Assembly: GCA_010015675.1 (NCBI GenBank)
Contig: ML976978.1
Span: forward strand, 1,400,326-1,464,325
Source: Byssothecium circinans
Lineage: Eukaryota; Ascomycota; Dothideomycetes; Pleosporales; Massarinaceae
Length of the DNA: 64,000 nt
Direction: 5' to 3'
The notes beneath the pieces are model-generated. The model was not told the origin of the DNA, made no database searches, and saw only the letters and a list, made by a program, of their open reading frames with translations. Positions 22,303 through 32,909 of the stretch are shown here, one piece after another. Both the position numbers and the translations under genes were made by a program. Every line of letters starts with the position of its first letter. Positions within the stretch are counted from its first letter, which is position 1.

Positions 22303-25300
22303 TTACGATCCAGTTTCTGTATATAGGTCAGTCACCCGCTCAATAAACACCAAAACAGCATCAACTCACCAGTCTCCACACCAGGCTGTCTTCCATCAAG
22401 GCCCCCAGTAACCCTCTTCTTCAACTTCTTCAATCCCAACTTCCCCTGATTCTTGGCGAACCTCACGTTCCGCGCAGGCTTCCACTGCATCAACCCCCTC
22501 TGCTTCCTCTCCTCCGCCCTCTTGTTCTGACGGTTAACATCCTTGCTGCTACCCGACGAGGAGAATGTACCCTCTGTATCAGTTGTATTGGCCGTGCGCG
22601 CCGTACTCTGCGAAGTGCGAGGCGCATTGGGCGAGAGATCGGTGGGTTGATGGTTGGTGCCATCCGTCTTGGATGCGTCGCCGTTGGTGGTGTCGTGGTC
22701 TTTGATGCCGAGATCGGAAGAAGTATCCGAGTCGTCATTTTGTTCGTCATCGTCGTTGTCTTCGTCGGACGAGGGGTGGAAAGGATCGTGGAGAGGTTCA
22801 TCGGCACCCGGCTCCCTGCGCTTCTTGCCTTTGGTGTCCATGTACGCCTTGGGGTCGTGCCCAAAAGCGCCGCTCCAATCCGCACCGTCCTTTGCCAACC
22901 ACTTCTTCTTTTCTCCGTCGTCGGCGTTTTTCAGAATGTCGCGGCCTTGCGTAAGACTCTCTTCATGAAGCTGTTGCACGCGATCGGGAAGCTCCTTCTC
23001 GACTTTTCGGTTACGCACACCTTCAGTGACGCAAGCTTCCCACGTCTCGTACGTCTCACGAGATTCGTTGTCGACAACAAAATATTCGTGCGACTCATCT
23101 GTGCCCGCCTTGAACCTTGCGCGGAACTGAAGACGACCAACCTCCTTCAAATCTTCCAAGCCGGGCTCCTTCGCGCAGTTATCCTCCGTGATGTAATTCT
23201 GTGTCAACCTGGCCGGATGCGCTGTCCGCCAAATTGGGATATTGATCTCGGCGTCCTCATTGTCGACGAAATGCTGTAGCCAAATAACTGCGTACGCATC
23301 TGCCTTTCTCTTGTTCGAAATGTGGAACTCGAAGACGATGGGCGATCGGTAGCGATGCTTGACAGGAAGACGAACGTTGTTCTTACCACCGTTCTCTGTA
23401 AGATCCCAGTAGTGTCCATCGCCTTCTTCGAGTTTTTTTGCCCCAGCACGGCCGATCTTCCCTGTGCTTCCGCCAGTCCTCAGCTTTAACTTGGGCTGAT
23501 GTTCGTAACCGACTGCGAGGATACGGTCGGAGCGGAACTCAAAGGTACCGACGTCCCAACCTAGCATATTCGGAGGTAGACGGGTTTCGATGCTGCGAAA
23601 AAGGAGTGAAATGCGGATGCGACCGAAGCCAACGCCGCCATCGAGAGGGTACCAGCGAGTGACCTGCGAAGAAGTCTCGAGGATATCAGAAAGCTTGAGA
23701 GGAACAACACCAATGATAGGGTCGTGCTCGCGGTTGCGCTGGTCACGGACGGTGACAGTGACGATAGCAGAGCGCCAGTCGCGAATAAATCGCTCGGTAC
23801 CAGCGTTGAAGATTGGCTGCGACGAGACTGCTTTTGAACGCGTCTTGTATACCAGCTGATCATTGTACAAAATCGTGCAGTAGCTGGTAGGAAGGTCGCC
23901 ACCAGTCTCCTCGGTAGCTTCACCGTAGGGTTTCGCAGGTTCGAATTCACGACCTTTCCGTGATCCAGTCGTCCCCTTGACATTTTCAAGCTCGAGGTTG
24001 ACGATTTGGTGGACAACAACGCTGCAGATACCGCTCGGCCAGAGCGGATCAGGTGGCGTGTGCATCACTGCATCATCCTCCGCGGTATTTGTCACGCCCT
24101 TGTCATCTTGCAACTTTGGATCGTTCTTGAGCTCATCAGGAAGGGCTCGATTCTTGCCATCGGTTCGGAGAGCAGGGCGGAATTGGGGTTTGCCGAAGTA
24201 ACCAACTTCCCAATGCAATTCCCCGGGCATCTCGCTGTTGGCATCCATACCGGTCAGCTTAGAAACCTGTGGATACATCTTGCCGGGGTGCTGTATCATC
24301 TTTTGCATCGAAAGTTCGACCTTACCCACGATGTCATCAGCGGTGTGCCGGTCCGAATCCCACAGTTCCACACTGAGGTTTTCGTCGGCCTTGATCAGTT
24401 CCGGTGTGACAAGCAACGCGGCAGTCTCCTCCCAGATGGGATTCAGGTCGTCAGTAATGACACGGGTGCAGTACATGGGCTTCCCGTATTTGCTAAAAGC
24501 TAAAGTGATGTACGGGTCGCTTCCTCCGTGGGATGAGCCGCGACGATCTTGTTTGCTAAGGCCAACGGCACGATGAATACGGATCCAGAGGACTCCAAGA
24601 GCTTCAGAGTCCTTTTGAACGTCGTCACCCTGAAGGATCGCGCGCATGTCGATTGACATGGACTTGGGAGCAATGTACACTGGGTGGATTAGCACAATGC
24701 TACGAGGGTGGTGAGTGGGAATACTTACTGCTCGCCGCAGCCTTGATAGCATAGTTAACAAAGTTGCTGATCAGAGGCAGGTTCAGGATGTTGGGTCCTT
24801 TCTCAAACATAGGGATGCATCCAGCCTCCACCATTGGCGCCCCCATCAGTGTGAAAGTGAGATTCTTCAAGAAGGGTGGCTCAGGCGTCATATTCAACCG
24901 CAACCGAACAGTCCCGACAAGGCCTTGTAATTCGACAAAGATTGGGAGAGGTACCCCAAAGAGACCTTTGATACCGAGGTAGAACACCAACTGCATATGC
25001 ATGTTGCGAGCCTTATCCGATGCGCGCTTTCCGCTCGGTTGTGCGTGGTAGGCGAACGAGACCTCCAGGTTGTAGAAGTCGCCCCCCTCTTCATCAGCAG
25101 CAGCTTCTTGGGGATCCTTGGACTTCTTGTTCTCCTCGTGAATGGACTCCTTCAGCTCCTGCATGTGGGAATCTGGTAGAGCTCTTAAGCTGAGGATGCG
25201 GAGAGGGTTGCTGCCCTGATTGATCTCGGCGACACGAACGTTTTCGATGATACCGGGCACGGAGGCCTGCATGACGTCTTCTAGGGTGTCGGCTACACCT

Positions 25301-26241
25301 TGGAACATGTCAGGGTTGATCAAGCCCCAGACAACGCCTAGAAGCGTGTTCATCCATTCGACGGATTCGGGAAGAAGATTGGCGGTAGCCTATGAAATAA
25401 ATCAGCCCCCAAACTTTGTAAACCGTATCGAACCTTTGACAATATACTGCACATACCATTCGCCCCCGGGTTTGCTCACTGCTCCACTCGACTTCGCGCC
25501 CACTCCTGATGACTTCCTTCACCCACAAGAAGACGCCAGATGACAAACACATGCCCAAAGGTATCAGGCCCTTGAGGGCTCCACCAAATATCTTGCCCAC
25601 TATAACCGTAGCTGCGAAGATGGCAGCGGAGAGAATAGTACCTCGCTTCTCCAAGGCCACGAACATGGGCTCATAGCTGACGCTCGGTGTTGGATGAAAG
25701 AGGATATTCGTCTTCTCGCCATGGATAGGGACGTCGGAGGTTGTTCCTTCGGCAACAGGGTCGGGAGGAGCGGTGACGTCCTGGTTGTATTTGTAGTCCT
25801 CCTGTGATTGATGGGGGTCGGTTTTGATAGGCGTGTCCTTGTCCAAATTGGCGTTGGGCACGGAGAGTAGTGGGTTTTCGACCTGGTCCTTCATCGTTTT
25901 GTTAACATCCTCGATGACGACCTCTTTTCCGGTGGTGGGATCCGTAACCGTCTGCTGGGTTCCTTCCACGCCGGCTTTCTTCTCTCTGTGCGGAACCGCC
26001 TCTCCAGTAGCTGTTGTCGACCTAGAATCGAACGTGTACGGTCAGTAAAGTTCACCAAGAGGGCTATCACTACACATCGCATCGTTACGCACTTGGCTTT
26101 TGCTGCATTCTGTTCGTCCAATTTACGATCCCGAGATGCCTTGTCCCTATCGAGATTCTCAAGGAACTTTTTCACAGTCGGGACAGGGTTGGCGCCCGAA
26201 TAGTGGCCTCCCGGGGCATGCTGTTGCTGTTGTTCCGCCAT
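22303..26241 (-). CDS. mug190: C2- and SMP-domain membrane protein, Mug190/tricalbin-like
   Basis: Five exons with introns at 26022-26092, 25390-25456, 24680-24728 and 22317-22369, all phase-consistent, give 1232 residues. After an acidic, disordered N-terminus there is a membrane hairpin (about residues 160-210). A synaptotagmin-like lipid-binding (SMP) domain follows (about 240-460), beginning near WMNTLLGVVWGLINPDMF. Next come a C2 domain with GSDPYITLAF and DLNPIWEE, a second C2-like domain, and an acidic then basic tail. Such proteins tether the ER to other membranes and move lipids; the closest named relative by layout is fission yeast Mug190. The last intron (donor GTGAGT, branch GTGAC, acceptor ACAG) is my preference; reading through it instead gives a different, hydrophobic C-terminus ending at 22332. 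It is divergent from the deacetylase gene, 545 bp apart. Confidence 0.85.
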
Positions 26242-26786
26242 GCTGTCCCTCCGCGGGGTCGCAGTCGATCAATTGCGTGGGAACAGGCGCAGGGGGCGCG
26301 GGTGAGATGAAAGTCAACTATTAAGATGCGAAGAGAGTACGGCAGTCAGATAGTGGAACTATAAAGCAACGAAGCAGGGAAGATGGAGCAGCTCAAGCAT
26401 GAAAGGGACCACTGGCAACCGATGATGTCATTCCACCTGGGCTTGGGCCTCCAAGATCCAGCTGCCGTGAGGAAAAGCGCGGTAGAAAGTACGATACATC
26501 GCCCACTACTGACGTAAGTCATAGCGGACTACGGACTAGCGATACATAATCCACCGAAACTTGTTCTCGATACAGTAATCCCAGGAATAGCCATCGTGAG
26601 GGGACCGCATTCGCGAGATGGGATTGAAATCGCCTGCAAAACAGTGGCCAATCAGACGTTGGTAGAATCGTTTAGACAGCCAAACCCTGCCGACGATCCC
26701 AGCCCCACCATCCCATCCATGTCGGGCATGTCCCACCAAGCCGCGCCATCCCTCCCGCCCATCCGCCCAACTAGAATCCTACCACC
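26242..26786. promoter_or_regulatory. Shared divergent promoter region
   Basis: 545 bp between the start codons of the Mug190-like gene (minus) and the deacetylase gene (plus). No TATA box stands out. It must contain the promoters of both. Confidence 0.5.
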
Positions 26787-28083
26787 ATGTCAGGCTGGTT
26801 CACCCTCTTCACAAACGCCCGCTACATCCTCGACGGCGCCCTCGTCGAAGACCACCTCGTCATCTCCGACGAGACGGGCCTAATTCTAAAACGAGAAGGC
26901 TACATTGGCGGCGAGGCGGTAGACCTAGACGATAACATCATAGCGCCGGGCTTCTTGGAGCTGCATACCAATGGCGCTAATGGCTTCCATTTCACCCATT
27001 TTGAAGATGAGCTGAGTTATGGCGAAAAGATAGACGGGATTGCGAGGTACTATGCTACACAAGGTGTTACGGGGTTTTGGGCAACTATACCGACTGTGAG
27101 GGCGGATGAGTTTCAGAAGGTAGGATACTGTTTTTCTGGTTGTGTGATAGAAGTGTCTGATGTACTATTCGTAGATCCTCCCATCTCTAGCACCGCGCGA
27201 TCTCCCCAACTCAGCCTCTCTCCTTGGCGCTCATGTCGAAGGTCCATATCTTCACCCCGACAAGAAAGGCGCGCACAACTCCTCTCTTTTCCAATCCTGC
27301 ACCACGGAACCATCAAGTATATACGGCGCTTCGAACCTCTCCACTTCAGTGAAACTCGTTACCGTCGCCCCCGAGCTCTCCAGCTCGACATCCCTCATCA
27401 AGACCCTCGCGGCCTCTGGCATTCGTGTATCCCTCGGCCATTCAATCGCCTCCTACACCGACGGCCTCCTCGCTCTCAAAGCGGGTGCAACATGTCTCAC
27501 CCATACCTTGAACGCCATGTCGCCACTCACCTCTCGCATCCCGGGTCTCGCAGGCCTGATATCTCTCCCAAAGAGCAGTGACCCATCATCGCCATTCTAT
27601 ACCATTATCCCAGATGGCGAACATCTCCACCCTGCTACCGTGTCGCTCCTGCACCGCACCAACCCGCAGCGCTCCATCCTCATCACTGATTCCATCGAAC
27701 TAGCTTCGCTCCCAGACGGCACCTATCCCGGGCACTCACAGATCCCATTTGAGCAGGCAAAGTCTGGAACCAGAGCGACGATTGCAGGTACAGATACCCT
27801 GATTGGCGGGTGCATACCACTTCAGCATGGAGTGAGAAATCTGATGGAGTGGAGTGGATGCGGTATTGCGGAAGCAGTCGGGAGTGTGACCCAAAACGTG
27901 GCAGCATTTATGGGGATCGACGGCCTTGGTGGCAGGGGTGTACTAAAAGAAGGACGAAGAGCAGATCTGTGTGTACTGAATGAGAGTGGAGAGGTGCTGC
28001 AGACATGGATTGCGGGTGTGAAAGTCTGGGACAAGGAAGAGGAACTGGCAACACAAGAAGACAATGGTGAAGCTAGAGGATAG
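26787..28083 (+). CDS. N-acetylglucosamine-6-phosphate deacetylase
   Basis: Two exons with a 55-nt intron (27120-27174; donor GTAGGA, acceptor CGTAG) encode 413 residues, a normal length. The enzyme removes acetate from GlcNAc-6-phosphate, the step before deamination to fructose-6-phosphate in the use of chitin-derived or recycled GlcNAc. Amidohydrolase-superfamily motifs are in order: APGFLELHTNGANG near residue 55, HVEGPYLHPDKKG just after the intron, SLGHS, THTLNAMSPL, and ITDS with the catalytic Asp, followed by the GG-rich C-terminal segment. Filamentous fungi often cluster this gene with a GlcNAc transporter, kinase and deaminase. Those are not next to it here. Confidence 0.93.
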
Positions 28084-28354
28084 TATTTGATGTAGCGACA
28101 TATACCTATCTGCATGGGAAATTATTGAATACATGTGTTCGGACCGCATAAGCACCTTTGCTAACCATGGCTGGCGGTGCCACGGACTTTGGAAAAACGT
28201 TGCTGAATAAGATACACTGATAAGCATGCAGAATTTGACCTTCAAATTGTGCACCCCTTGTCGATCTCGAATTGGGTAAAGCGTGGCCGAAATTTTGGCA
28301 CCAGGCTCTACACGCATGTCCGGGTCAGAAACAGGAGATTGGACATGACACCAA

Positions 28355-29632
28355 TCAATTTGGACCAGCAGTATCGGAGGCGGCCAAGAGTTGAAGTTGA
28401 GGCCACGACAGCTTCGAGAGTTCTATGCTGCTTGTTAGTAGGTGATGTGTTTGCGAGGATCATGTACGGACCTTGATTTTGTTGCCTCGAATATGCTTTG
28501 AGCTTCTTAGCCCTGACCCTTCTAGAGGCGAACGTCGGCTCCGGATGACCTGGCAATTGGAAATCGCAGATCTCCAACAAAGAGTTGTCACTGGTAGGTG
28601 AGGCTATCGAGGCTATCGACGACTCCATCTGAGTCAAATGGAAGTGAGGCGTTAAGTCGAGGATGCGCATAGCTTTAGAAAACCGCTGACACTGGTTGTC
28701 GGACAGAAGGAGCTTGGTTGGATCCACGGATTGACGAAATGCAAGATGATGATCGTCGTGCATGAACAGTGGGTTGGTATGGGAGGCTGTGACATGGCCA
28801 TTTGTGGGAGCGTGAAACGTGCCAGAACCGAGGACCAAGAACGCGGAGGTATAACGGACGTTGCTCTCTCGTCGATTCAAGCTGGGAAGGAACCTCACCA
28901 TCGGAGCTGTCAGGGTCTCGTGGAATATGACCGTTTCCAGTCCGAAGTATTCCTTGAGGATCTAGAATCATGTTAGCCCAGCCACCTTGGCTGAGGGAAG
29001 ATACACACTTTGTTCAGAATAGCCATCTTCGAAGTACCATTACAGAGACAAAGTGAGTCTACCCATTCCGTTCTCGTGTCCTGGTGGATTTCATCGATAG
29101 TCTCCATGGCATCATCATCGGACATTTCTACTACTGCCCGCGCTACCATGTCCGCTTTTTGGTCGTCTGTATAATCTTTTGGATCCAATGGGCCATCATT
29201 GTCGATTTCCAGAAGGTCGAGTCCAAGGTGGTAGTTGTCCACGAACACGCTGCTCCACCGCTCGCTGGTCCATGACGGAAGGAAATTGTAATGCTGCTTG
29301 TTTTCACAGATCCCGCGGAAACATGCGTACTGCTTCTTGACTTGTGGCAATGTCATGACCCTCTCCGATCGCTGTGCCTCATCGATAACCATCTCGAGTA
29401 CTTCCTGAGGCAGCTTCGAGAGGGCACCATCACCAAAACGATGAATTAACCGCAAGCTCGTTACAGCTGGAAGAAGGTTTGAATAAGCCTGGAGGTTCGC
29501 AGCCAGACGGACGACGTTCACAGGCACAGTCCACGCCAGTTGCGGTAAAGACCTGGGAACAGGCGGCGGTGGGTCCTCATCATCAAGGTATTCGTACTCT
29601 TCGCGGATCACATCCGGGTGAAGCCAACACAT
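28355..29632 (-). CDS. F-box-like hypothetical protein
   Basis: Three exons with introns 28962-29008 (donor GTGTGT, acceptor CTAG) and 28423-28471 (donor GTCCGT, branch ACTAAC, acceptor ATAG) give 393 residues. The third exon was found by splicing and ends at a TGA at 28355. A segment near residue 75 reads ALSKLPQEVLEMVIDEA, the LP-x-E-(V/I)-L core of an F-box-like motif, so the protein may bind Skp1 and act in ubiquitin ligation. The rest is a mix of acidic and hydrophobic patches without a known repeat. I chose the Met at 29632 because it is preceded by a pyrimidine-rich leader; an upstream in-frame Met at 29884 would add 84 residues with a hydrophobic stretch. Function is not known. Confidence 0.65.
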
Positions 29633-30448
29633 ATCGAAGATATGCAGTGCAGCCGATTGTAGAGAAGTGAACTGAAGGAAAGTGGGAGAGTATCTTTGTG
29701 AATGTGAGGAGAAGTGAGTGCAAGACATGCTTGAGGAAGGCGCGCTCCAAAGCCGAACTAACCCCAATAGGAACACTAGCGTGATGGATACACCCATCAA
29801 TGATGCATACGGCCTGTGGACCTGTAAAATCTCGAACCCGGAAAGGAGAGCAAATTCATTCAAACCCCAAACATTTACATACACTTTGCAACAAAACTCA
29901 TTCCAGCTGAGTCATACTCGTCCTTCGTATGACATGTATGCACATGTGCTTTTCCATGGCATGTTAGCATAAATCGTGGAAGGATGAGCAAGTCAGCGAC
30001 CTACCTTCAGAAGTATTAGAGGTGGGAAGTAATCGAAAGGATTGACACTACGACGATATATCATTTCTTATTGTGAGCAGGCCGTCCATCGGTAGTTCTC
30101 TTTCTATCATCGAGGCTGCTTTCATCTCAGTTTTCCCCTATATTGTACATTTCAGACATCCATTTTCAGGATTGCCATATAAAATAGCCCCAGGCCCATT
30201 TTCTTCTAAACACTATGGCCGGTAGCGCCCACGGCCATGACCTCCTCGCTTCGCCAAAGGAGAGAAAAAATTCTCCACCTACTGTGGGCCACCCAGTCAT
30301 CTCAGACCCATACACCGCTATCTACGATATCGATTACTATACTCAAAAGCCTCTAAATTTCATCCAGCCCTCTTCAATCCCCTTAATTCAATGTATATAT
30401 ATCAAATAATGTCTAAACTCTCTTCATGTTGCAATGGCGATTCAACAG
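29633..30448. other. Intergenic, with a weak small ORF
   Basis: The promoter of the F-box-like gene lies at the left. At 30178 there is a TATAAAA box, 31 nt before an ATG at 30215 that opens 64 codons ending at 30409. That frame has no family, signal peptide or splice site and sits just before the tRNA gene. It could be a tiny gene or chance. Confidence 0.4.
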
Positions 30449-30534
30449 GGCTCGGTGGTGTAGTTGGTTATCACGTCAGTCTAACAAGCCAGTTAGAACA
30501 CTGAAGGTCCCGAGTTCAAACCTCGGCTGAGTCA
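30449..30534 (+). tRNA. tRNA-Val (anticodon AAC) with 12-nt intron
   Basis: The cloverleaf reads out fully. The acceptor stem pairs 30449-30455 with 30527-30533 including two G-U pairs, and the D arm carries GTAGTTGGTTATCAC. The anticodon stem is TCAGT/ACTGA. The anticodon AAC is at 30483-30485. The T arm is CCGAG-TTCAAAC-CTCGG. A 12-nt insertion (30487-30498) one base after the anticodon is at the standard position of nuclear tRNA introns. The CCA end is not encoded, as expected in a eukaryote. Confidence 0.95.
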
Positions 30535-31319
30535 TTGGAAACCTGCAGCATTCTTTTCTGTCTAGAAAAGTGATGATGGTGGTGATGGTGGTGGTAATGG
30601 TGGTTACAGAAGTAGCACATGGGAAAATCGAAGTTTTTGACAACTAACATGATGAGAATAATTGACGAAACTAGGTTAAATTTTCTTCGACCAGTAAATA
30701 TATATCAGTCGCAGCAACACCAGATGCCTGTTAGTTCGCGGGTGCGTCCATGTTTCCGTTGGTATATTTTGCGTCACTGAAGGCGTGATCGGACCCTGAC
30801 ACGCAGGCCTACGGCTTCTATCTGAGACAGCCAAGGAAGCAGAAGGTAGACAAGAGTATCTATGACTATAATCTTAGTACCTCGCAGGACCCAAGCTAGT
30901 AGTTGTCGACCACGATACGCAACAACCAGACTCGCACTACCTCCACATTCAAATCCAGCGAAAAGGAAGAATTCTCATTAAATATGAGCATGATACATAA
31001 TACAATGATACTCCTACCTAGGTATTTTTCTACAAACGTGCCAGGGGATTGAAATCATGAAAATGGGAAATTGGGGGGGAAGTACAAATGCCACCGCATG
31101 CCAAATACGGCATGCTATAAAAAAAGCAACTCCCATGTCAGAAAACGCCTTCTCTTTAACGCTGGGTAATGCGCGAGTACCGTTCCTTGTTGATATGGAA
31201 AATGACCCTTCCTGGTATGCCAAAAACGCCGTCGGATGCTGGATAATTGTCGTACACCTTGCGCCCACCATGCCCAAAATGAGCCTCCAGAAGCCTCGAG
31301 TAAAATACCACACATACAC
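30535..31319. other. Intergenic, nothing seen
   Basis: No open frame with protein-like character. A short GGT/GAT-rich tract lies at 30574-30604. The right end is the 3' flank of the Sgf11 gene. Confidence 0.6.
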
Positions 31320-32596
31320 TCAGTCTTGGGTAGCCACGGCCGGTGCCGGCGGGCTCCCTGCCTTGCCGAGCGATAACTTGATCTTCTTCGCCTTGGGTGC
31401 GTCCGGATCGATGGAATCGCCCTCTCGATCTCGTTTGCCTTCCGACTTCTCGATCCCCTCGCTCGTTCTCCGTTCTGCATTGCTGTTTTTGAGCTTGACT
31501 TTGATGGGGCCGCCGTCCTTGCCCATCTTCTCGCGGTCCGCCTTCTTCACGTACGAGCTCTTCTTCTTTTTCTTCTTGTCGGGCGTGTCATTGTCGCCGT
31601 CATCGTCATCATCAGCGCCCAATTTCTTTACCGGACTGATCCCCTTTGCCTTGGTCTTTGTTACAGCAACGTCGCCTTGCGAGCCTGGTGCTGGTGTGCC
31701 CATGCGACTCCCCAGCGGAGTACTGCCGTTTCCGTTGCCGTTTTGACCCGAGATCTTCGCCATGGCGTTTCGAGAGCTCTGCCGCCCGCTGATACCCAGA
31801 CATTTTTCCAGATGCTGCGCAAACCGTGTTATCAGTAAACTCCGCTTGCAGCTTGGACATGTGTGCCACGGAATGTATGAGGCTGGTTTCCCGCCCGTGT
31901 TCAGCTTGATCTCCTTGCCCTGTGTTTCGCCGCCTGCCATGTCTGTATCCTGCGAGCCCGGAGTTCCCACGCTCTCTTTCTCCGCATTCTTCTGCTGCTG
32001 CTTCATCAGCTCGCGCTCCTTCTTGCTCTTGGCCATGTCTGTCGGGAATGGATTGCCGTATACGTCGTGGCCTGGCCGCTGTACCCATGGATATAACATG
32101 CAGTATTCTTTGGTGAGATCCGGGTTGTGCATGCCCTTGCCCATGATGGGGTGCATGAGCCGTGGCAACTTGCAGTGCGGGCAGATGATCTCGGGCGTCG
32201 TCTTAAGCGGGTTTCCCTTCAGAATCACGCGCCCGTTCTCGTACTTGGCGGCGGCAGTATCGGCGGTAGGGACAGAGGGCTGGCTGGTGTTGGCATTCTT
32301 CTGCGACTGCGGTTCGAGGTTGGCGAGGGCGAGCGATTCGGCCTGCGTCGCGGCCGACTGCATGCGGAGCAGCTTCTCAGAGCGGTGGCATGATAACACT
32401 GTCTTTTCTATTATGCTCTGTATGCAGTCCTCGAGGACATCCTTGGTCTGCCCGTCGCACACGTCGTTAGCAATGGCTCCTCGAAGCTCGATTGGGAAGT
32501 CCTCAGCCCTACCATGTCGACCAGCGCACCGGGCGGCAGCGCGAATTCTTGGGCCTCACCGCCGTCGTGCCCGTCCGCCGGCTGGTCCTCAGACAT
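31320..32596 (-). CDS. SGF11: SAGA complex subunit Sgf11-like zinc finger protein
   Basis: Two exons with a 65-nt intron (32448-32512; donor GTAGGG, branch GCTAAC, acceptor GCAG) encode 403 residues. Sgf11 anchors the ubiquitin protease module that removes ubiquitin from histone H2B within SAGA. The defining zinc finger is CPSCKRSLLITRFAQHLEKC near residue 220, followed by LGISGRQSSRNA. Upstream there is a second Cys pair (CPHCKLPRLMHP) followed by a PGHDVYGNPFP motif, seen in filamentous fungal members. The N-terminal helix (QSIIEKTVLSCHR) fits the part that packs into the module. The long Lys/Asp-rich tail is disordered. It is much longer than yeast Sgf11 (about 100 residues), which is usual for filamentous ascomycetes. 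Pop1 is next upstream on the same strand. Confidence 0.85.
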
Positions 32597-32909
32597 GTTG
32601 CTGAGCCGCAGTTGTGTTCGTCTATCTACTTGGGCGTGCGATGCGGAGGTAGTCTTGCCCTGAAACGTGAGAAAGAGGAGGAGCACTTGAGCCGAAGTGG
32701 GTCTTAGCGCGCCACCGTTGATAGGGCTGACTGCGGACCAATGGGAGCCGACCACACCCCAGAACCAGGGTGGCCTCATCGATGTCTTTCACAGCAAACC
32801 AACGTGTCAATTATTTTACAGCAAACTAACAATTCGGTTGTCTCACGGCAAAGAACACGTCAAACATCTCATGGCAATTACATGTCAATTCTCTCAACCC
32901 ATATGGCCG
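32597..32909. promoter_or_regulatory. Spacer holding the Sgf11 promoter
   Basis: 313 bp between the Pop1 stop and the Sgf11 start, both on the minus strand. No TATA-like box is obvious. Confidence 0.4.
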
